A stretch of DNA of 34,186 nt from Acidobacteriota bacterium (GTDB taxonomy: Bacteria > Acidobacteriota > Terriglobia > Terriglobales > Acidobacteriaceae). The stretch's first letter is position 1, and every line of letters begins with the position of its first letter. Both the position numbers and the translations under genes were made by a program. Shown here piece after piece: positions 7,560 to 15,734 of this stretch. The stretch is taken from contig JAJYAE010000007.1 in NCBI GenBank assembly GCA_021779695.1, positions 1 through 34,186 of the forward strand. The letters are read 5' to 3'. The notes beneath the pieces were generated by a model. It was not told the origin of the DNA. It ran no database searches and saw only the letters and a list, made by a program, of their open reading frames with translations.

Positions 7560-8894
7560 ATGGGAGGTCGCGGCGTGGGAGTGGCGGTGCTGAGCCTGGC
7601 CCTCGGGATAGGGCTGGCGCACGCGGCGGCAGGGCAGGCGCCGGGGCAAACAGTTTCAGCTTGGCCGAACGCCCAGGCGAAGCAGTCGGAGGCCGCAAAC
7701 GAGGACGCGTACCGGCTTCCGCCGGAGGAACTGAAGAAGGCGCAAGCACTGGGGCGTATCCGGGATGTGCTTGGGGTTGTAGCGCCGCTGTGGGAGCTGG
7801 CGGTGGTGTGGCTGCTGCTGGCGACCGGACTGGCGGCGCGCGCGGACCGCTGGGTCGAAGGCGTGCATCGCAGGCGATGGGTGCAGGGGCTTGTGTTTTT
7901 CGCGCTGTTTGTGACGGTGACGGCGGTGGCTGATCTGCCGCTGGAGTGGTTTGCCGAGCACGTGAGCCTGCAGTTTGGCATCAGTGTGCAGAGCTGGACG
8001 AGCTGGACAGAGGATTGGCTGAAGGCTCTGGGGCTTTCGGTGGGAATTGGCGCTCCGGTTCTTCTCCTGTTTCATGGCGTAGTGCGGAGGTGGAGGCGGC
8101 GCTACTGGCTGGGCGCCTGGATGGTGGCAGTGCCGCTGATGGCCCTGGGTGTGTTTGTCGGGCCGCTGCTGGAGCCGGTCTTTAACCGGTTTGAGCCGCT
8201 GCAGAAGGCGGATCCGGCGCTGGTGGCGGAGCTGGAAAAGGTGGTGGCGCGGACAGGGATGGAGATTCCTCCAGAGCGCATGTTCCTGATGAAAGCCAGC
8301 GCGAAGACAAACGGGCTGAATGCGTATGTGAGCGGGTGGGGCGCGACCAAACGCGTTGTAGTGTGGGACACGACTGTAAGGCGTGTGCCAAACGACGAGG
8401 TGCTTTTCATCTTTGCGCATGAAACGGGGCATTACGTGCTGCGCCACCTGCCAAAGATGATGGCGGTGTCGGCAGTGCTGATGCTGTTTGGCTTCTGGGC
8501 CTGCGGGTGGCTGGCAGAGTGGATGGCACGGCGGTTTGGCAGTCGGTGGGGAGTCGATGGGCTGGAAAGCCGCGCGGGATTTGTGCTGGTCCTGCTGGTC
8601 GTCTCGCTGGGCGGGATTGTGGCAGAGCCGGTGGCGAATGCACTGAGCCGCTATGTGGAGCACCAGGCGGACGTTTACGGGCAGGAGGCGCTGCACGGAA
8701 TTGTGGCGGACCCTCGGGAGACCGCAGTGGCGGCGTTTAACCGGCTGGGTGAAGCGTGGCTGGAGGAGCCGCATCCAAATCCGGTGATTGTGTTCCTGCT
8801 GTATAGCCACCCGTCGACGCAGAGCAGGGCGCAGTTTGCGAAGGGATATGACCCGTGGGCGAACGGCGGACATGGAGAGTTCTTTGCGAAGTAG
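7560..8894 (+). CDS. M48 family membrane metalloprotease (Ste24-like)
   Basis: 444 residues from ATG at 7560 with GAGGGGG about 8 bases upstream. An N-terminal signal-like segment is followed by several membrane helices (about 75-92, 108-125, 155-172, 184-203). The zinc motif H287-E288-TG-H291 is followed by two further helices (300-318, 341-357) and the third ligand region E367-HQA-D371. This domain order (Peptidase_M48_N then M48) is that of CAAX prenyl protease 1/Ste24-type enzymes, which in bacteria act in quality control of membrane proteins. The linker at residues 24-60 is Gln/Ala-rich. It sits divergent from the TldD-like pair and 36 bases before a small isomerase-like gene, probably in one transcript with that gene. 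Confidence 0.88.
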   Translation: MGGRGVGVAVLSLALGIGLAHAAAGQAPGQTVSAWPNAQAKQSEAANEDAYRLPPEELKKAQALGRIRDVLGVVAPLWELAVVWLLLATGLAARADRWVEGVHRRRWVQGLVFFALFVTVTAVADLPLEWFAEHVSLQFGISVQSWTSWTEDWLKALGLSVGIGAPVLLLFHGVVRRWRRRYWLGAWMVAVPLMALGVFVGPLLEPVFNRFEPLQKADPALVAELEKVVARTGMEIPPERMFLMKASAKTNGLNAYVSGWGATKRVVVWDTTVRRVPNDEVLFIFAHETGHYVLRHLPKMMAVSAVLMLFGFWACGWLAEWMARRFGSRWGVDGLESRAGFVLVLLVVSLGGIVAEPVANALSRYVEHQADVYGQEALHGIVADPRETAVAAFNRLGEAWLEEPHPNPVIVFLLYSHPSTQSRAQFAKGYDPWANGGHGEFFAK

Positions 8895-8930
8895 GGAAAG
8901 GTGCGCGGAGGTTTTTGCGAGAATGAACCT

Positions 8931-9224
8931 ATGCAATTTTTGACAGTGTCACGACGGCGAGTGGAGCAGTTTTCAGCAGAGGCGTTTGCGGGTGAGCTGG
9001 CAGCGCGGGAGACGCAGCGCGCAAAAGAACTGTATGCGGCGGGAATTCTGCGGCAGATCTGGAAGCGCGGCGACGTGCCCGGGGCGGCGATTGTGTGGGA
9101 GGCCGCAAGCGAGGATGAGGCGAGGGCGGCGCTCGAAAGCCTGCCGATGTTCGCGGCAGGGATGCTGGAACTTGTGGTGCTGACCCCGCTGGAGCCCTAT
9201 CCGGGGTTTGGACCGGGAAAGTAG
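8931..9224 (+). CDS. muconolactone isomerase-like small protein
   Basis: 97 residues from ATG at 8931 (MQFLTVSRRRVEQF). A GTG at 8901 would add ten residues that look unlike the family. The single ferredoxin-like domain has YAAGILRQIWKRGDVPGAAI, a stretch EARAALESLPMFAAGMLELV, and a C-terminal 'L-x-PYPGFGP' motif, matching the muconolactone delta-isomerase (PF02426) superfamily. No aromatic-degradation genes are nearby, so the true substrate is unknown; many such proteins are annotated only by fold. The gene follows the M48 protease by 36 bases. Its ribosome binding site is weak (GAGAATGAACCT). Confidence 0.7.
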   Translation: MQFLTVSRRRVEQFSAEAFAGELAARETQRAKELYAAGILRQIWKRGDVPGAAIVWEAASEDEARAALESLPMFAAGMLELVVLTPLEPYPGFGPGK

Positions 9225-9339
9225 CGCGGCGGGCGGAGTTGGATGGCGCGAAAACGGCGGCTTTTCCTCACAGTGCGCCGGCGGGCACAGGTCGTACACT
9301 ATGATTTCGCTATTTTGCTGTTCAGGAGAAGACTGCGTC

Positions 9340-9729
9340 ATGGCGTACCCGACGAATTATCGCTACACAAAGGAACATGAATGGATCGTGCTGGAGGGCA
9401 ACATGGGCACGATTGGAATCACGGATTACGCGCAAAATTCGCTCGGCGACATTGTGTATGTGGATGCGCCAAAGGTAGGCGACGCCGTGACCGCGAATCA
9501 GACGTTTGGATCGGTGGAGAGCGTGAAGGCAGTGAGCGATCTCTACTCGCCGGTGAGCGGCACGGTGACGGCCGTGAATGAGGCGTTAAAAACGACGCCG
9601 GACAAGATCAACGAAGCGCCGCACGAGACGTGGATTATCAAAGTGGAGCTCAGCGATCCCTCGGAGTGGGAAAAGCTGCTGGATGCGGCCGCCTACGAAA
9701 ACTTTGTGAGCGAAGAGACCGGTGCATAG
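9340..9729 (+). CDS. gcvH: glycine cleavage system H protein
   Basis: 129 residues from ATG at 9340, with AGGAGA about 10 bases upstream; the open frame extends back to 9208 without support. The protein carries the lipoyl group that shuttles the aminomethyl intermediate between the P, T and L proteins. The lipoylated lysine is K63 in SVESVKAVSDLYSP, at the usual position, and the typical N-terminus (YRYTKEHEWI) and C-terminus (DPSEWEKLLDAAAYENF) are present. The length is standard. It is the first gene of gcvH-gcvPA-gcvPB; gcvT is not in the window. I saw no glycine riboswitch signature in the upstream 115 bases. Confidence 0.97.
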   Translation: MAYPTNYRYTKEHEWIVLEGNMGTIGITDYAQNSLGDIVYVDAPKVGDAVTANQTFGSVESVKAVSDLYSPVSGTVTAVNEALKTTPDKINEAPHETWIIKVELSDPSEWEKLLDAAAYENFVSEETGA

Positions 9730-9793
9730 CGCCGGCCAGTAAGCGGCCAGCCCGGCCGCATCGAATCGCAGGACCTTTTCTGAATCGAGTTCC

Positions 9794-9820
9794 GGTGGCT
9801 GTGATCAAAATCCAGCCACC
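9794..9820 (+). terminator. hairpin between gcvH and gcvPA
   Basis: GGTGGCTG (9794-9801) and CAGCCACC (9813-9820) form a perfect 8-bp stem with an 11-base loop, followed by TGAGCCTTTTT. The T run starts six bases after the stem, so this is a weak or partial terminator, or an mRNA processing or stability element that could set the H:P protein ratio. Confidence 0.45.
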
Positions 9821-9867
9821 TGAGCCTTTTTGGTGAAACGCAAGAGGCGAGGAGCTGAGAGCAATCC

Positions 9868-11217
9868 ATGCGCTATTTACCGAAGTCCGATGCGGAGCGC
9901 GAGCAGATGCTTGCGGAGATCGGCGCGAAGTCGATTGATGATTTGTTCAGCGTGATTCCGGAGGAGTACCGGCTGGAACGGGACCTGAAGATTCCGCGGC
10001 AGCAGGCGGAGAGCGAAATTATTCGCTATTTCAAGGACGCAGGGCAAAAGAACGCGACAGACTACGCGAGTTTTCTGGGCGCAGGTGCGTACCGGCACTA
10101 CCGCCCGGTGATTATCGATTCGCTGGTGCAGCGCGGCGAGTTTCTGACGAGCTATACGCCGTATCAGGCGGAGATGACCCAGGGGACGCTGCAGGCGATC
10201 TTTGAGTTTCAGACGATGATTGCCGAGCTGACCGGGATGGACGTGGCTAACGCAAGCATGTATGACGGCTCCACGGGCGCGGCAGAGGCCGTGCTGATGG
10301 CCATGCGCGTGACAGGGCGGCACAAGGCCGTAGTGGCACGAACGGTGCACCCGGAGTACCGCGAGGTGCTGGCGACCTATCTGCGGCACCGGGAGCTGGC
10401 AACGGCGGAAGTTCCCTATGACGCCAAGACCGGGCGCGTGGATCTGGCGGCTCTGGAGGCCGCAGTCACCGAAGAGATGGCCGCGGTGCTGGTGCAGAGC
10501 CCCAACTTTTTCGGCGTCATTGAGGACATTCCCGCGATTGCAGAGATCGCGCACAAGAAGGGTGCTCTGCTGATTGTGTCGATTGCGGAAGCGGTGAGCC
10601 TCGGCGTGGTGCGGCCACCGGTGGAAGCGGACATCGTAAGCATGGAGGCGCAGAGCTTTGGCGTGGCGCTGAGCTACGGTGGACCGTTCTGCGGCGTGAT
10701 TGCGGCGAAGGAGCAATACCTTCGGCAGATGCCGGGGCGGCTGGCGGGGCAGACGGTGGACAAGGATGGGAACCGCGGCTTTGTGCTGACGCTCTCGACG
10801 CGGGAGCAGCACATCCGGCGCGAGAAGGCGACGTCGAATATTTGTACCAATCAGGCATTAGTGGCTCTGATGGCAACGATCTTCCTGACGGTATATGGGA
10901 AAGAAGGAATTCGCGAACTGGCGGAGCACAACCTGGCGAAGGCGGCCTATGCTTCGCAGGAGTTGAGCGCAGTGGCAGGTGTGCGGCTGCGATTTGATGG
11001 GGCGCCAAGGTTTCACGAATTTGTTCTGCAAACAGACGAGGTGCCGTCGCTTTGGCAGCAGCGGCTGATTGACGAAAAGATCGTAGGCGGTGTGGAACTG
11101 GGCCGCTGGTATCCGGAATTGAAGGACGCTACTCTGTGGTGCGCGACCGAGGTTGTGACGCGCGAGCAGATCGATGCAGCGGCGAAGGTGCTGGCTGCAG
11201 GGCTGGTGGAGGCGTGA
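9868..11217 (+). CDS. gcvPA: glycine dehydrogenase (decarboxylating) subunit 1
   Basis: 449 residues, the usual size for the N-terminal half of a split P protein. Together with GcvPB it decarboxylates glycine and transfers the aminomethyl group to lipoyl-GcvH. Family motifs visible include [38 protein letters not shown], the ESFG-like region [14 protein letters not shown] and the conserved [10 protein letters not shown]. This subunit lacks the PLP lysine, as expected. ATG at 9868 follows GAGGCGAGGAGCTGAGAG. The stop overlaps the gcvPB start by one base (TGATG), indicating coupling. Split P proteins occur in many bacteria and archaea. Confidence 0.97.
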   Translation: MRYLPKSDAEREQMLAEIGAKSIDDLFSVIPEEYRLERDLKIPRQQAESEIIRYFKDAGQKNATDYASFLGAGAYRHYRPVIIDSLVQRGEFLTSYTPYQAEMTQGTLQAIFEFQTMIAELTGMDVANASMYDGSTGAAEAVLMAMRVTGRHKAVVARTVHPEYREVLATYLRHRELATAEVPYDAKTGRVDLAALEAAVTEEMAAVLVQSPNFFGVIEDIPAIAEIAHKKGALLIVSIAEAVSLGVVRPPVEADIVSMEAQSFGVALSYGGPFCGVIAAKEQYLRQMPGRLAGQTVDKDGNRGFVLTLSTREQHIRREKATSNICTNQALVALMATIFLTVYGKEGIRELAEHNLAKAAYASQELSAVAGVRLRFDGAPRFHEFVLQTDEVPSLWQQRLIDEKIVGGVELGRWYPELKDATLWCATEVVTREQIDAAAKVLAAGLVEA

Positions 11218-12755
11218 TGGCAACGGAGTCGATTGAGCGCAAGACAGTGGGCAAGGTGAGGCCGCACCAGACGCAGAATGAAGGTCTGGTGTTTGAGAAG
11301 TCATCGCCGGGCAAGAAGGCATATAAACTGCCGCCGCTGGATGTGCCGCCGGTGGATGCCAGGTCTCTTCTAGGAGAAGCGCATCGGCTGGCGTCCGGAG
11401 AGTTGCCCGAGCTGAGCGAGATTGAGATCATCCGGCATTTTACGCGGCTCTCGACGTGGAACTACGCGATTGATCTGGGGATGTATCCCCTCGGTTCATG
11501 CACGATGAAGTACAACCCGCGGGTGAACGAGTTTGTGGCGCGGATTGAAGGGCTGGCGGAGGCGCATCCCTACAGGCCCGATGCGCAGGCGCAGGGAATT
11601 CTTGAGGTGATTGACCTGCTGCAAAAGTGCCTGACAGAAATCACGGGCATGGATGCGATTACGCTGCAGCCGGCGGCAGGCGCGCATGGCGAGTTCACGG
11701 GTATCCTGCTGGTGCGGGCGTGGCATGAGTCGCAGGGCAATGCGCGGAAGAAGATCCTCATTCCGGATTCGGCGCATGGAACGAATCCGGCGACGGCGGC
11801 CATCTGCGGCTACGCGGTGGAAAACCTGAAATCGAACAGCGAGGGCGGGATTGACCTGGAGGCGCTGGAGCGACAGGTGGATTCAGAGACAGCCGCGCTG
11901 ATGCTGACAAATCCCTCGACCATCGGGGTATTTGAGAGCCAGATTCACCGCATTGCGGACATTCTGCACGCCAAGGGCGCGCTGCTTTACATGGATGGCG
12001 CCAACATGAACGCGCTGGTGGGCAAGGTGCGGCCAGGAGACTTTGGCGTGGACGTGATGCACCTGAACCTTCACAAGACGTTTTCCACGCCGCACGGTGG
12101 TGGCGGGCCGGGTTCGGGGCCGGTGGCGTGCAAGAAGTTTCTGGAGCCGTTTTTGCCCACGCCGGTGCTGGTGCGGAGCGCTGGCGAACCCCAGAGCTCG
12201 GTGACGATCTCTGCGGCACCCGGTGCGCTGCACTGGGAGTATGACAGGCCGCAATCCGTCGGACGGGTGCGCGCGTTCTATGGAAATACCGGGATGTTCA
12301 TCCGGGCGTTGGCGTACATTCTGGCGAATGGACCGGATGGGCTGCGGCAGACGACCGAGGATGCCGTGCTGAACGCAAATTATGTGCGGGCCAGGCTTGA
12401 GGACTTGTTTGAGCTGCCCTACAAAACGGCGTCGATGCATGAGGTGGTCTTCAGCGACAAGCGGCAGGCGGCCAGGGGTGTGAAAACAGGCGATTTTGCC
12501 AAGCGCCTGATTGATTACGGATTCCATCCCTACACGGTGAGTTTTCCCCTGATTGTGCCGGGGGCGCTGATGATTGAGCCGACGGAGAGCGAGTCGAAGG
12601 AAGAGCTGGATCTGTTCATCGAGGCGATGCGGTCAATTGCGCGCGAGGCGGAGGAGACGCCGGAACTGGTGAAGACGGCGCCTCACTCGACGAGGGTGAG
12701 CAGGCTGGATGAGGTGCAGGCGGCACGGAAGCCCGTGCTGCGCTGGCGCGCGTAG
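11217..12755 (+). CDS. gcvPB: glycine dehydrogenase (decarboxylating) subunit 2
   Basis: 512 residues from ATG at 11217, overlapping the gcvPA stop; the open frame extends back to 11136, but the coupled start fits the family. It is the PLP-bearing half of glycine decarboxylase: K287 in HLNLHKTFSTPHGGGGPG is the Schiff-base lysine, followed by the glycine-rich loop. Other family motifs are YPLGSCTMKYNPR, IPDSAHGTNPA and LYMDGANMNA. The N-terminal 35 residues are lysine-rich and typical of the family. It ends the gcv cluster; a small GCCCG/CGGGC hairpin overlaps the stop. The T protein and lipoamide dehydrogenase must be encoded elsewhere. Confidence 0.97.
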   Translation: MATESIERKTVGKVRPHQTQNEGLVFEKSSPGKKAYKLPPLDVPPVDARSLLGEAHRLASGELPELSEIEIIRHFTRLSTWNYAIDLGMYPLGSCTMKYNPRVNEFVARIEGLAEAHPYRPDAQAQGILEVIDLLQKCLTEITGMDAITLQPAAGAHGEFTGILLVRAWHESQGNARKKILIPDSAHGTNPATAAICGYAVENLKSNSEGGIDLEALERQVDSETAALMLTNPSTIGVFESQIHRIADILHAKGALLYMDGANMNALVGKVRPGDFGVDVMHLNLHKTFSTPHGGGGPGSGPVACKKFLEPFLPTPVLVRSAGEPQSSVTISAAPGALHWEYDRPQSVGRVRAFYGNTGMFIRALAYILANGPDGLRQTTEDAVLNANYVRARLEDLFELPYKTASMHEVVFSDKRQAARGVKTGDFAKRLIDYGFHPYTVSFPLIVPGALMIEPTESESKEELDLFIEAMRSIAREAEETPELVKTAPHSTRVSRLDEVQAARKPVLRWRA

Positions 12756-13208
12756 CCCGTTGAGCGGGCGGAGGTTAGCTGTTCACAGACCAGCTCATGG
12801 GACACCTCCCTGGTTACTAGAGGTACCAAGGTTATATCCCTTTTGGTGCTTCAAAAGTTGTATAGTCACAATGATTTTGGACCAAATTCAAGGCAGGGAT
12901 TGCGGTATATTGGGCTGCAAACCCCGGTTGTTCCCCCGCTTCTGGAGGTTACGGTCCATTTAGTGCGGCACCTCAATGGTGTCTGGCCTGTGGCATCTCA
13001 AAAGGGTGGCGCAGGGTGTATCGGGCCCGAACGTCGACGTGTTGTTCCGATGGGAAAGGTCGACTGAAAGCGAATCGCAGCAAGAGGACAGGCAGGAGCG
13101 GCGTTGGCATGGAGACAGGGACGTGGATATGGCGGCGCGGGAATGAAAGTCGAGCTACCAGAGACCGCGGACGGATGCCAGCGGAAGCCTGAATAGACGG
13201 GAGTGGCC
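12756..13208 (+). promoter_or_regulatory. long AT-rich leader of the TadG/TadE operon
   Basis: 453 bases without a convincing gene. A hairpin GCCCG-TTGAG-CGGGC (12755-12769) at the left end is a weak gcvPB terminator. The part from about 12810 to 12915 is conspicuously AT-rich for this genome, with TATAGT (12861-12866) and TATATT (12906-12911) as possible -10 elements, but neither has a good -35. The motif TTGGT/ACCAA recurs at 12825, 12843 and as TTTGG-A-CCAAA at 12876-12886. GTCGAC occurs at 13033 and 13059. I looked for a cyclic-di-GMP riboswitch and could not support one. Confidence 0.4.
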
Positions 13209-14549
13209 ATGAAGATTCTTCGCAATGAAGATGGTCAAATGGTGGTAATGACGGCGCTGAGCATCGCTCTGCTGATGGGGTTTGTGGCGATGGCGGTGGA
13301 CGTTGGACTGTTATTCCGCGCGAGGCGGAATATGCAGATCGCTGCGGATGCGGCAGCGACAGCAGGTGCCCTCGATCTTTACTTCTCGCAGTCCTCAGCG
13401 GATGCGACTCTAGCCGGCCAGCGCGCGGCGGCCGCCAACGGCGTGACGAATGGATCGGGCGGGTCGGTCGTAACCATCAACAACCCGCCACTGTCCGGAT
13501 ACCACACGGGCTCAGCCTTCGTGGAGGCGATTGTCAGCCAGCCGAAGCCTGTTTTTTTCATGAGCGTTTTCGGCTACAGCTCGCCCACCGTTGCTGCGCG
13601 TGCAGTGGCGGGACTGGTGAGTGGGCAAAACTGTTTGACTTTTAATAATCCAACCGGCCCGGATCTTGTCCTGCAAGGTGCAGCGACGATCACGAATCCG
13701 AGCGGCGGAGAGACTTGCGGAGCAGTGATTCTGTCGACGTCCTCTGATTCTGTAGAAGTGAAGGGGTTGGGCAATACGATTGATACGACCTACGTTGCGA
13801 CATTGGGTGGGCTGCAGGCATCCGGCAACAGCCAGACGACTCCGACCGCGACGACGACTGTTGCTTCAGTCCCACCTGTCTCTCCTATATTAGTGAGTGA
13901 CGCGGCAAATGCCCCGGTTCCTGGAGTCTCACCTTACGCCTCCTGTATTGCGCCGAGCGGGGGCACGACGAAGATTCAAAACACAACGTACACCTACATC
14001 ACGAACGGCAGCACGCTGAGTCCCGGGTGCTATGGAACAGTAGGCGGCAATATGATGCTCGGAAATGGGACTGGGATGTTGACGCTTGCCGATGGCATGT
14101 ATGTTTTTACCGGCAACGTGGCCATCGGGAACAACCTGACAGGCGGCAGCAGTGCAGGAGACGGCGTCACACTGGATATCTACAATGGTTCCTTGACTGT
14201 CACATCGACTGCAAGTGTCAGTCTCTATGCACCAACGAGCGGTACCTGGAATGCCACCACATGCTCAACTTGCGGGGATAACGGTGTGCTCTTACTTGCG
14301 CCTCCGACCAACACCAGTACCTGGAATATTCAATGGGGCTCATCGGGCGGTTCGGCGGGCTTGGCATTCAACGGGATCATTGACGCTCCGGGCGTGAACC
14401 TGACGATGCAGGACCAGGGTGGAGCGGTTCTGGTAACTGGAATTAACGTAGGCTCCATGAGTATGCAGACGTCAACGCTGCTGATCGATAACTACAGTAC
14501 AGCGCATCCGACCACTTCGCCCATGCTGTCGGTTGCATTGGTGGAGTAG
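13209..14549 (+). CDS. TadG-like protein with large exported domain
   Basis: 446 residues from ATG at 13209 (GGGAG seven bases upstream; a GTG at 13203 is also possible). The N-terminus (EDGQMVVMTALSIALLMGFV, then VDVGLLFRARRNMQIAADAAA) is the Putative Flp pilus-assembly TadE/G-like segment (PF13400): a short cytoplasmic head, one membrane helix at about 12-34, and an Ala-rich amphipathic helix. The following 380 residues are exported, rich in Gly, Ser, Thr and Asn, with repeated short strands suggestive of a beta-helix, and a CSTC pair near residue 355. Such proteins are minor pilin-like or surface proteins in tight-adherence systems. No tad secretion genes (tadA, B, C, Z, cpaA-C) are nearby, so assembly would depend on machinery elsewhere. 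Confidence 0.82.
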   Translation: MKILRNEDGQMVVMTALSIALLMGFVAMAVDVGLLFRARRNMQIAADAAATAGALDLYFSQSSADATLAGQRAAAANGVTNGSGGSVVTINNPPLSGYHTGSAFVEAIVSQPKPVFFMSVFGYSSPTVAARAVAGLVSGQNCLTFNNPTGPDLVLQGAATITNPSGGETCGAVILSTSSDSVEVKGLGNTIDTTYVATLGGLQASGNSQTTPTATTTVASVPPVSPILVSDAANAPVPGVSPYASCIAPSGGTTKIQNTTYTYITNGSTLSPGCYGTVGGNMMLGNGTGMLTLADGMYVFTGNVAIGNNLTGGSSAGDGVTLDIYNGSLTVTSTASVSLYAPTSGTWNATTCSTCGDNGVLLLAPPTNTSTWNIQWGSSGGSAGLAFNGIIDAPGVNLTMQDQGGAVLVTGINVGSMSMQTSTLLIDNYSTAHPTTSPMLSVALVE

Positions 14550-14561
14550 GAGAAGATTGAG

Positions 14562-15056
14562 ATGATAAGAAATTTGCGTTCTCGATGTGCTGATGTGAAT
14601 CTATCCGCCGGGGGCAGCGAATCAGGCCAGGCTTTGATCGAGACGGCAGTCGCGCTATCGCTCCTGATTTTGCTCCTTATCGGGGCAGCTGAGTTTGCGA
14701 GACTCGCGTATGCTGCAATCGAGGTTTCAAATGCAGCCAAAGCAGCAGTCCAGTATGGAGCGCAGAACGTAGTGACCGCAGCGGACACGCCCGGCATGCA
14801 ATTGGCTGCTCAAAATGATGCGTTCAACCTTTCGACTTTAACAACGACGATTGCAGCGCCATCCTGTGCCTGCGTGACGAATGGGGTTTCGGTGCCGGAT
14901 ACGTGCAGCGATACACTGTGTAGTACCGCGGGCGGATACCTCGCGCAAACGCTGCAGGTGACTACTTCAACTTCGTTCAATCCTTTGATTCACCTTCCTG
15001 GTCTCCCGACGACCTTTACGCTGCAGGGTTATGCCGCGCAGGAGGTATTGCAGTGA
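14562..15056 (+). CDS. TadE-like pseudopilin
   Basis: 164 residues from ATG at 14562, with AGGAG about 10 bases upstream and a 12-base gap after the TadG-like gene. A hydrophilic head of about 22 residues is followed by GQALIETAVALSLLILLLIG, which has the TadE-type Gly followed by Glu at +5, and then by an Ala-rich helix (AIEVSNAAKAAVQYGAQNV). Prepilin peptidase cleavage would be after the Gly of SGQAL or nearby. The C-terminal 75 residues are probably periplasmic, with two pairs of cysteines (CAC and CSDTLC) that may form disulfides. Second gene of a three-gene operon. Confidence 0.82.
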   Translation: MIRNLRSRCADVNLSAGGSESGQALIETAVALSLLILLLIGAAEFARLAYAAIEVSNAAKAAVQYGAQNVVTAADTPGMQLAAQNDAFNLSTLTTTIAAPSCACVTNGVSVPDTCSDTLCSTAGGYLAQTLQVTTSTSFNPLIHLPGLPTTFTLQGYAAQEVLQ

Positions 15057-15637
15057 TCACCCAGGCAGCGCAAGACCGGAAAGCTTCTGAATCGCTCACG
15101 GCTCAGGGGGGCGGCCAATGGCCGGGTGCCCGGTTCCGGAGTGGAAGGGGAGCCTGGCGCGAGCAGTTGGCCCGAGGAGCGGGAGCAGAAGAGGGTGCGA
15201 CGCTGGTAGAGACTGCGATTGCCATCTCGGTTTTCATGATGGTGATGCTTGGCATTTTTGAGATGTGCCTTGCGCTGTATACCTATCACTTCGTTTCCGA
15301 TGCCGCGCGTGAGGCGACACGGTATGCAATTGTGCGCGGTTCTTCCTGCCAGTATTTTCCTGACTGCAATCTTACGTCGGCTCACGTCGGCATCACGTCA
15401 GATCAGGTCCAAACCTATATTCAGGGTCTGGGCTTTCCAATCATGAACCGCTCTCTGCTGTCGGTGACGGTTACATGGCCTTCGACTGGTCAGGTTTGCC
15501 TGGTCACGAATCCATGCAACAACCCTGGTGCTGAGGTGAATGCGGTGGTGACGTATCCGTACCCATTGAGCATCCCATTCTGGCAGGCAACGACAATTAA
15601 CATCAGCAGTACCTCACAGATGACTATTTCGCAGTAA
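15053..15637 (+). CDS. second TadE-like pseudopilin
   Basis: 194 residues from GTG at 15053, overlapping the previous stop (GTGA) and preceded by GGAGG at a good distance. The head is unusually long, about 48 residues rich in Arg, Gly and Gln, before EEGATLVETAIAISVFMMVM and the membrane helix. The helix continues into YHFVSDAAREATRYAIVRG, typical of TadE. Four cysteines follow (SSCQYFPDC and CLVTNPC). The two TadE-like proteins differ strongly and probably have separate minor-pilin roles. Last gene before a GC hairpin and dnaB. Confidence 0.82.
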   Translation: MITQAAQDRKASESLTAQGGGQWPGARFRSGRGAWREQLARGAGAEEGATLVETAIAISVFMMVMLGIFEMCLALYTYHFVSDAAREATRYAIVRGSSCQYFPDCNLTSAHVGITSDQVQTYIQGLGFPIMNRSLLSVTVTWPSTGQVCLVTNPCNNPGAEVNAVVTYPYPLSIPFWQATTINISSTSQMTISQ

Positions 15638-15646
15638 CGCCGGAAG

Positions 15647-15666
15647 CGGGGCGGAAAGACGCCCCG
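15647..15666 (+). terminator. GC-rich hairpin after the TadG/TadE operon
   Basis: CGGGGCG (15647-15653) pairs perfectly with CGCCCCG (15660-15666) around a GAAAGA loop, 10 bases after the last TadE-like stop. No T tract follows, so it is a candidate terminator or 3'-end stabiliser only. Confidence 0.5.
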
Positions 15667-15734
15667 GATTCCCACACAGAAGCGCAGCGATTCACACGCT
15701 GCAATGGCCTCCCACCCGGCCTACACTCGAATGT

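Noticed and set aside
7656..8936. 426-codon open frame on the minus strand across the M48 protease gene
   Set aside because: It is antisense to a gene with clear zinc motifs and membrane helices; its translation is Arg/His/Gln/Pro-rich, as expected for the complement of GC-rich coding DNA.
9225..9339. Glycine riboswitch upstream of gcvH
   Set aside because: No glycine aptamer core or paired elements could be found in the 115 bases.
9877..12527. Minus-strand frames across gcvPA and gcvPB (9877-10812, 11883-12527)
   Set aside because: Shadows of highly conserved genes, with basic low-complexity translations.
12956..13100. Possible cyclic-di-GMP riboswitch before the TadG-like gene
   Set aside because: A segment with GGCGCAGGG loosely recalls the class I core, but the conserved GCACAGGGCAAACC block and paired stems are absent.
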